A model generated the notes under the pieces. That model was given only the letters and a program-made list of their open reading frames with translations. It searched no databases and was not told the DNA's origin. The position numbers and the translations under genes were made by a program. A DNA stretch of 64,000 nt from Paracyclopina nana (Eukaryota > Arthropoda > Copepoda > Cyclopoida > Cyclopettidae): the NCBI GenBank assembly GCA_019096065.1, contig JAGUCH010000002.1, positions 14,458,501 to 14,522,500 on the forward strand, in the 5' to 3' direction. Of this stretch, positions 56,432 through 64,000 are shown in pieces (position 1 is the stretch's first letter; every line of letters starts with the position of its first letter).

Positions 56432-57606
56432 TTATTTGGCTTTCGTCATCTGGTTCATGATAAGCGTTGAGACGTCTAGAAGCTGCAAGTACTCGCTAGC
56501 GCCGTCAATCAGGCGAGCCTCTGCAACTGCTAGCTTCTCACAAATAGCAGATTTCTGATTGTCAGACAAGCTATCATCGACGACTACCTTGTCATGCAGT
56601 TGATTAATCAGTTGAGTAGCAGAAAAACCCTCGGCAGATAATTCTTCCATGAATACATCTAGCTTATCAAAAGAACCAGATTTGCCAATTTTGTACAATA
56701 GATTGTTGATCCACTCTTCTGGAACGGTTCCACTAACCTGAAAAAAATCCATAATTAAAAGAACAGCAAGACTAATTGAAAAAAATAAGCCCTACCTCGA
56801 ATATTTCTCGCCTTGTGATCACCGTATTCAACCTAGAACAGGACTGAAGAGTGGTTATAGCTTTACGCATATCTCCCTCGGATGTGGCAATGAGCAAGCT
56901 CATTGCGTCATCGTCTTTCAGCTTGACGCTTTCTTGTTCACAAATGTACTGCAGCCGTTTCTCAATGGCATCTACTGAAAGTGGTTTAAAGCGAAACTTG
57001 GCGCAGCGAGATGTGATGGGCTCGATAATGCGAGAGATGTAGTTGCAGACAAGGCAAAATCTTGTCGAACGGCCTTGTTTTTCCATAGTCCGACGAAGAG
57101 CTGATTGAGCATCTTTGGTCATGGAATCGGCCTCGTCCAATATCACTATCTACGGACCAAACTCTTTAGCAATATTTGTATTTTTAAAAAATGATAAAAA
57201 TGACCTTGTAGGGCGGCACTTTGGAAGCACTATTTGATATGGTTTGCTGAGCAAAAGTTTTGATTTTCTCCCTCACGACAGCAATGCCTCTTTCGTCTGA
57301 TGCATTCAGTTCCAGAATTCGAGACCTCCAAATGTCACCGAACAGATCTCTGGCCGCGGCAAGAATGGTCGAGGTTTTACCCGTACCAGGAGGACCGTAG
57401 AAAAGTAAATTGGGAAGGTCTGACCCAGTGAGCGCATTTTTCAGCACAGAAATGACCTCCTCTTGATGAGAAACATCAGTCACTGTTTTGGGGCGGTATT
57501 TTTCTACCCATGGCACAGGACGATTGGTACCAGGCTTTGCATTTGCTTTTGATCCTTCCCCACTGGTAGAAGAGCTAATTTTGCCTCCCTTGAGAAAAGC
57601 GTCCAT
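56432..57606 (-). CDS. RFC4: Replication factor C subunit 4 (clamp loader)
   Basis: Three exons, 57606-57205, 57149-56796 and 56737-56432, encode 353 residues, close to the human 363. It begins MDAFLKGG and has the RFC box [11 protein letters not shown], Walker A ([11 protein letters not shown]), [11 protein letters not shown], Walker B (VILDEADSM) and the SRC arginine-finger motif ([12 protein letters not shown]). The last exon is the C-terminal collar domain ([13 protein letters not shown]). RFC subunits load the PCNA clamp onto primed DNA in the nucleus. FLKG at the N-terminus and the overall match favour RFC4 over RFC2. Introns are about 55-60 bp. It lies 585 bp from the dynamin start on the same strand and is divergent from the plexin gene. 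Confidence 0.93.
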
Positions 57607-58521
57607 GATGAAAGGTGCTAGAAGTCGATAAATGGTGCGAGGAAATTTTTTTCTTTAATTTGCCGCCAAACGGACCGCGATTGTTGACATGACGGTGCGA
57701 AATAGAGACAAATCTTAGATTTTCTTTCTGGAATCTGAAAAAAACTGGCATTCAATTTGACATTTTGATATTGTGCACACATTAATAAAAACTAGTTCGT
57801 TATGACGGACTAAAAGATAAGGAGTAACTCAGCCGTTTTGACCCATAAATGAAAGCCTAATCTTCAAAATTAGCCTTAGAATGTAAAAGACGCATTTCAA
57901 ATATCTGCTTTCTGATTGGCGGAATGCCCGAGTAGACGGACCAATCGGATGTGTCATGAGTAACAACACACAACACAAACTCGAAAAAGCAGCACAAGTG
58001 ATCGCGGCTGGTCTATCAATGTTCATTTTGGTAAAACTCGACATGCCTTGTGAAGGTAAGACCCTCTTTCGCTATTTCTTGACCAAAACCGAATTTTAAC
58101 TGAATTACATTAACTTTTCACGCCTATTTTAGCAAATATTATCATTTTTAGACATTTGCTCCGTTTTCCCTTTAATGTACTTCTTAGCTTGCCTTCTGAA
58201 AAAGCTTTGTGGGAAAGTTTGTCGGTTTCTCCCTCAACCCTGTAGGAACTTATTAAAGATTTATACGAACTTTTCTTATGATTTACAGCAAGAGTTGTTG
58301 CTGATAGCTATTACAACTGTTCTCTGGGAATATTTGCAATTTGTAGACCAGCTCCATTTTCTTTGTCACTTAATGTAAATTCTTTGAGATACCAGCGCCG
58401 TCACCTCGGTAGACCAGCTCAAACATAGAAAGTGAACTGAACTAAGATTATAAGTTCATCTCATTCTTCCAGACCATGTCCTACCGAGTTGTGAGTGGAA
58501 ATTCATGTTAATGCGACAAAG
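57607..58521. promoter_or_regulatory. Divergent RFC4/plexin intergenic region
   Basis: 915 bp between the two start codons. A possible non-coding first exon for the plexin ends near 58054 (a GAAG-GTAAGA donor). The matching acceptor would be CTTCCAG at about 58465-58471. This is inferred from splice signals only. Confidence 0.35.
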
Positions 58522-61500
58522 ATGAAGTTACGGGGCCCAAGGCCGCCACCAGGCCTATGCAGAAACCTCGTGTTACCCCTTGTCCTTTTGGTAATCGTAC
58601 TGGTGGGCGGTGACACCAGAAACAATGAGGTCACGGATAGTTTGGCCAAGGTCCTCAAGTCCAACGAGCCTCTGACCGATTTTGTGGTTACCCCTTCCTA
58701 CATTTATGTGGGTGGGACAAATGTTATTTACCAAGTTGAGTCCAATGACTTTGTCATCGATGCCCTTCAGGTTAGTTGATTTATTTATCCTTTTCCAAAT
58801 GTGTTTTTCATTGTTGGTGTTCTTCTTTTCATGATAGAAAACTGGCCCTGAGCTGGACTCCATCAAGTGTCATGCAACTGGATGCAGTGGAAGCTCAGCC
58901 AATGTCACGAAAGTGCTCACTGACAACGTGAACAAGGCTCTTGTTGTTGATTATGAAAACCAGAAGCTCATCTTTTGCGGGTCCATACGACAAGGGTCTT
59001 GCTCCAAGTATGAGCTTAGAAACATCTCCTCTGGTGAAGTTGACTTCCTTCCCGAGGCTGTTGCAGCCAACGACGCCTCTTCATCAACCTATGCATTCAT
59101 TGGCCCTCAAAGGTACAACAGATGGGGCCAAGGCAATGTCCTTTACGTGGGAACAACTTACACACCTCACGGAGACTATCGTCATGACGTTCCTGCCATT
59201 TCCAGCAGAAATTTGCTTGACTTGCGCTTTGCCGAGTACTCAGTGTCCAAGCAGGTAAGAATATTAAAAAAGGTTAGCTCTAAGTGAAAGCAAACAGAAT
59301 CGGTCAATTTTCTGCCAATTTACATTGTTTTGCACCATTATTTAGAAATCTTAATTATTCAAAAGAAAAGCGTAACTTTCTTGATTTAGCCTTCTTGCGG
59401 AGGCGAGGGAATATGCAAACTAAATAGCCCAAATAATGCTGATTTTTGTGATAGATGTTTCTTTTTAACCACGTAGAAGCGAGTAAATAAGCATGCTTTT
59501 CAGAATTTTCAGTAATGTTGCTATTGTCATGAAAGTTAGAAATCCAAAAAGAAAACAGTGCAAATTGCATTGAATACTTTTTTTACGTTCAAACTTAGAT
59601 TTATTGCTTAAAAAATAATCTTATTATTACTTTCAAAGTAACATACTTATTAATTTTGTATATTTTACAGTCGACTTTGCGCATAGACGTCAAATACCGA
59701 GACCGCTTTCTAGTCAACTACGTTTACGGCTTCAATTCCTCGTCGCATGTGTATTTTGTGACAGTCCAGCGAAAATCCCACTTGCCTGGCCACGAAGAGC
59801 AGGGCTACATCACAAGACTGGCTCGTGTCTGCGTGACAGACGCAAACTTTGATACCTACACAGAAGTCTCCCTGGAATGTGGCGACGGAGGCCGCTTCAA
59901 CCTAGTGCAAAACGCCTTCCTTGTTGAACAAAGCACCACGCTGTCTCAACGCCTGCGATCTGGCCAAAATGACTCCTTCCTTGTGGCCTCCTTTGGCAAA
60001 AGCATTGGCTCAACCGACAAGGCGCAAAACTCCTCATCGGCAGTCTGCATTTACAGCTTGGCTGAAATTGACCGCCGATTCGACGAGAACATCCACAATT
60101 GTTTCAATGGGTCTGCGAGGCATCGGAACATGGAGTACATCTCCGGGACAATCATGGAGGGCAAGTGTCCAGACAAGTTGGGCTCTGCCGGCAACATCTT
60201 GAACTTTTGTGAGGTGGGGCTAAAGATCTCGGGGCGATATCCCATGGTTATGCCGCCAGTTTATGTCACTAGTCACGAGGCCGTCACATCAGTGCATTTC
60301 AGTGACATCTTGGGCCAGAAAAACCTGGGCGTTCTCCTCTTGGGAATGAGCTCGGGCAGTGTCAAGTCTCTCTCGGTGTCCTCGGACTATGGTCCATCTG
60401 AGGGAATCCGGACCTTGGCCACTCAGACTTTGCGTGATCCCCACCCAGTGATAAAGTTGGTGCTCACGTCCAGCCAAGAGAGCATCATCGCGTTGCAGAA
60501 GCACACGCTGACCAAACTGCCAGTGTCCGAGTGCAGGAGAATGTATGACACTTGCGGGGATTGTGTGCTAGCCAACGATCCATTTTGTGGCTGGTGTTCT
60601 CTTGAGAATATGTGTACCAGCCACCCTGGCTGCAGGACGCGAGAGTGGATCTCGGCCTCTGTGGGTGGAGGCCAGTGCAGTCAGATTGAACAAGTCATTC
60701 CCTCCAGTCTTTCATTGCCCTCCACAACGAGCCACATCACAGTTTTGATATCGGCACTGCCTGTGCTGCCAACAACAGCCTCAAATGCCAATGCTGGAGG
60801 CTTTGTCTGCGTCTATGGGCAAAATGTGACGGCCGTCCGTGCCAAAGTTGTTGCCAGGGGCCTGCAGTGTGCTGTGCCCAGCAGTGATGCTTTCTCGGCC
60901 TACTTGGAAAGCTCACAGTCCGACTTCATTGAACTGGACATACGGTTCGCCAACTTGGGTACCAATCTGGTGTCCACCAAAATCAAGCTCTTGGACTGTG
61001 CTAAGGAGACAAGTTGTGGCAGCTGCACTTCCCATCCTGATTGTCATTGGTGCTTGGAATCCAATCAGTGTGTGGCAGCAAGCAGCCCGGACTCGTGCTA
61101 CCAAGCCATCAGAGGCCGCATTGATGGACAAGCCTCGGGGTCATGTCCAAAGCTGAGGGAGCGAAATGACATTCGCGTTGCCAATGATGTTCCCATCAGT
61201 CTTCAATTAACGTTTGAACACTTGCACAGCTTCTACAATTCTGCAACCACATTTTGGTGCTTAGTCCACATAGAAGAGGCCAAGTTCAAAGTTTCCGCCC
61301 GCATGATTTGGGAGAATGCTACTGTGATATGCGACCAAACACGCTACAACTACAATGCAGCTGTGGAGGAGCTCACCGCCAAAGTCAGTGTCCTTGTGAA
61401 TGATGCTGGAGATGTGTTGGACACACAGACTATCTCGGTGTACAAGTGCAGTGTCTTGGGGGCCTACAAGGGTTCGCAAGACTGTACACTGTGCTCACTC

Positions 61501-64000
61501 AAGACAGCCACGCATGGGTGTGGATGGTGTCCCAACATTGGCTGCGTCAGTGTCAGCCAATGTCCCACGCCCATTAAACTGGACCAAGGGGACCAGTGTC
61601 CTGGTCCAGAGATATTCCTGGTCAGGCCCATTAGTGGACCACCTGAGGGAGGCACTGTCATCACAATCGAGGGTAGCAACCTGGGCACTTCTCTCGGTGA
61701 ACTCAGAGGCCGCATCAAGGTAGGCGGACAAGACTGCAAAGTTCTTGCTCTGCGCAATTCCGTCGAAGCGACTTGCATTGTTCCGCCATTGGCCGATCCA
61801 AGAAGCCCCAATGCATCTGTGATCTTGCTTCCCGCTGGCCGACGAAGGCTGGGATCCATGAATAGGCTAAATTTCCACTACTTGGACTACTCAATATCCA
61901 GCTTTGACCCTGGCAAGGGAGCAGCTTCCGGAGGCTCCCTCATAAGAATAAAGGGGAATCACCTTAACATTGGAAGCAAGGTGGAGGCTTTCTTTGACGA
62001 TGTGGCCTGTGTGGTAAATCAGCGTCATAGGTCACAAAACACAATCCTATGCACAACTGGAGCCGTTGGGCAAGAGAGGGTGGCTCAGAATCTCACTGTG
62101 GTCATTGACAATGCAAGGAGAACGGTGTCAGCTCCATTCTTCTACACACCCGACCCAATCATCCATGAGATCAAGCCATTGGTGTCGTTTGCTGCTGGCG
62201 GCCGCGTGCTCACCATTCACGGTGAGTACTTGGACTCGGTGACCTCAGCCGAGTTTTACGTGTACGACAAGAGGACTCCTTTGGCTTCGCGATGCAAAGT
62301 GCTCACGAGCAGGCTGATGGAGTGTGTCACTCCTTCCTTGAATGAAGTTTCACCCGAGGCTGTGAATGAGTTGAGAGACTCGGAAAATGGCATCAACTTC
62401 CCCATCGGCCTCAGACTGGACAATGTCACGGCCTATCTATTCATGCACCGCTTGAGCTTGACGTATGTCAAAGACCCCGAATACGAGAACTTTACCAACT
62501 TTGTCAAGGTGTACAATGGTGATGCGCTGGTAATTGAAGGCCATCATCTAAATTCGGCAAGCGATCAGAATGATGTCAAAGTGACAATTGGCAATGACTA
62601 TTGCAACATCACCTCGTTGACCTCTACTCAGCTGCTTTGCTTGCCACCCAGTCGCCAGCCTCCGCCAGACAAGGATGAGAGTGAATTGCCTGAGGTCACC
62701 ATTTACATAGGTACAAGTCTTCGCTACCAAATTGGCTATGTACGGTACAACACAGGCGATGAAGAGCTCATCTCCTCGGAAGTCATAGGCGCAATCAGTG
62801 CAATCACCGCCATTCTCGTCTCCATTGGCATAGTCATATTGATTGTGCTCAAGCACAAGTCATCACAGGTACATGAAGAACTATGATAAATTCTACTAAC
62901 AGTTACTGACCGCAATTTTTCTTTAAGGTTGAACGAGAGTACAAACGCATCCAGATCCAAATGGACATTCTGGAGAACAATGTTCGCAGTGAGTGCAAGC
63001 AGGCGTTTGCAGAGCTTCAAACAGACCTCACAGATCTCACCATGGAGTTGGAGACAACGGGAATTCCTATCGTGTCCCACCGCACCTATGTCATGAACAT
63101 CTTCTTTCCGGGGGTTGCGGAGCATCCGGTGCTACTGTCGCAGCTCCCAGAATGGGGTGGTGCCCACGACAACATGTTTGGCTTCTCCATGGCTCAATTC
63201 GAGCAGCTGTTGCTCAACAAAGTCTTCCTGCTCACCCTTGTGGACACGGTTGAGCGCCAGCCCTCGTTCGGCATCAGAGATCGCGTCAATTTTGCCTCAC
63301 TCCTCTCCATTGTCCTCATGACCCGGATGGAGTACTTTTCGGAGGTGCTCAAATTGCTGCTGCTGAGGCAAATTGAGAGGGCCCTTCGCAGTCGTCATCC
63401 CCAGTTAATGCTGAGGCGAACAGAGACGGTGGTAGAAAAGCTGCTCACCAACTGGCTAGCCCTGTGCATGCATGGCCAGCTTGAGCAAAGGGCCGGCTCG
63501 TCCTTGTTCCTGCTGTACAAAGCCATCAAATGTCAGATTGAAAAGGGCCCAGTGGACATGTTCACTCAGGAGGCCAAGTATTCTTTGTCAGACGAGGGAC
63601 TCCTGAGGGAGTCGATGCCCACTGATTACAACACAGTCACCTGCCTTGTGTTGCAAAGGGAGCTGGACGAGGCCTACCATGCCAAGGTGCTCGACAGTGA
63701 CTCCATCACCCAAGTGAAGGGGAAAATCCTGGATGCTGTGTACAAGAACACGGCCTATAGCTTAAGGCCCTCTGTGCATGAGGTCGACTTGGAGTGGCAA
63801 TGTGGGCAAGATGCGCACGTGGTGCTCAAGGACTTTGATCTGACAACCAAAGAGGAGCCATCAGGGCTGAAAAGGGTGAACACACTGAGGCACTATGGGA
63901 TCAAGAACAAGGCTGTGGTCTCTCTCGTGCCGAGCCAATTCAGTAGCGCCACTCTGAACAATTTGCGAAATGGGACCGCGGCCAACCTAAGAGCTTTCCA
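58522..64000 (+). CDS. PLXNA: Plexin, A-type most likely (3' end outside window)
   Basis: Four exons are present, 58522-58770, 58838-59254, 59671-62868 and 62928 to beyond 64000, in one frame of about 1645 codons so far. The start is the ATG at 58522, giving a signal peptide (LVLPLVLLVIVLVGG). A sema domain spans about residues 40-500 (DNVNKALVVDYENQKLIFCG; YVYGFNSSSHVYFVTVQ). Three PSI domains follow (CGDCVLANDPFCGWC; CGSCTSHPDCHWC; CTLCSLKTATHGCGWC) with several IPT repeats (ISGPPEGGTVITIEGSNLG). The membrane segment is VIGAISAITAILVSIGIVIL. The cytoplasmic part has YKRIQIQMD, the R-RasGAP segment with the arginine finger (PQLMLRRTETVVEKLL) and the start of the Rho-binding domain. Plexins are semaphorin receptors for axon guidance. 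The NVRSECKQAFAELQTDLTDL tract favours class A; class B is not excluded. Confidence 0.93.

Noticed and set aside
56432..57606. RFC2 instead of RFC4
   Set aside because: The N-terminal AFLKG, the [11 protein letters not shown] context and the collar sequence fit RFC4 better, although the families are close.

Overview
This is nuclear DNA from an invertebrate animal, most likely an arthropod (possibly a crustacean). Conserved metazoan genes are split by spliceosomal introns of about 50-80 bp. Plexin, S6 kinase, CREB, a dynamin with mutually exclusive exons, RFC4, POLR2E and EEF2KMT-type proteins are all present, and the transposon set (BEL/Pao, Helitron, a Polinton-type DNA polymerase, TIR elements) is typical of arthropods. 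The species is inferred, not shown.

The window has two halves. Bases 1-41,125 are almost entirely mobile and repetitive DNA. From left to right they hold: short tandem arrays (155-852); a 4.4-kb element with about 60-bp terminal inverted repeats (2688-7065) that carries an intact six-exon gene for a type I membrane protein, a captured PDZ-like exon and a 60-bp minisatellite; a 12-exon gene (7216-12047) joining C2H2 fingers, a DDE-transposase-like domain and a ubiquitin-specific protease (USP) domain; a six-gene cluster (12664-23347) built around an intron-containing Polinton-type DNA polymerase B, with no recognisable capsid, integrase or packaging ATPase; a 3'-truncated BEL/Pao retrotransposon (23973-about 31037) with an in-frame UGA between gag and pol and 17 copies of the 9-mer GCAAGACGC; a tRNA-like pseudogene; remnants of CACAGTG-type TIR elements; a frameshifted Helitron (about 33400-39444) that also starts with a USP domain; and a 938-bp TIR element with a perfect 8-bp target duplication, ending 160 bp before POLR2E.

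Bases 41,277-64,000 are a compact block of seven conserved genes: POLR2E (+), CREB (-), S6 kinase (+), EEF2KMT (-), dynamin (-), RFC4 (-) and a plexin (+, cut by the window end). Exon joins keep frame in all seven. Dynamin has a tandem pair of 146-nt mutually exclusive exons fed by a GC-AG donor, and two alternative last exons. The large EEF2KMT intron carries an approximately 820-bp palindrome.

The strongest leads are the GCAAGACGC array in the BEL element, the transposase-USP fusion together with the second USP in the Helitron, the atypical PolB cluster, the membrane-protein gene inside a TIR element, and the dynamin exon arrangement. No database search was possible; family assignments rest on motifs recognised by eye.
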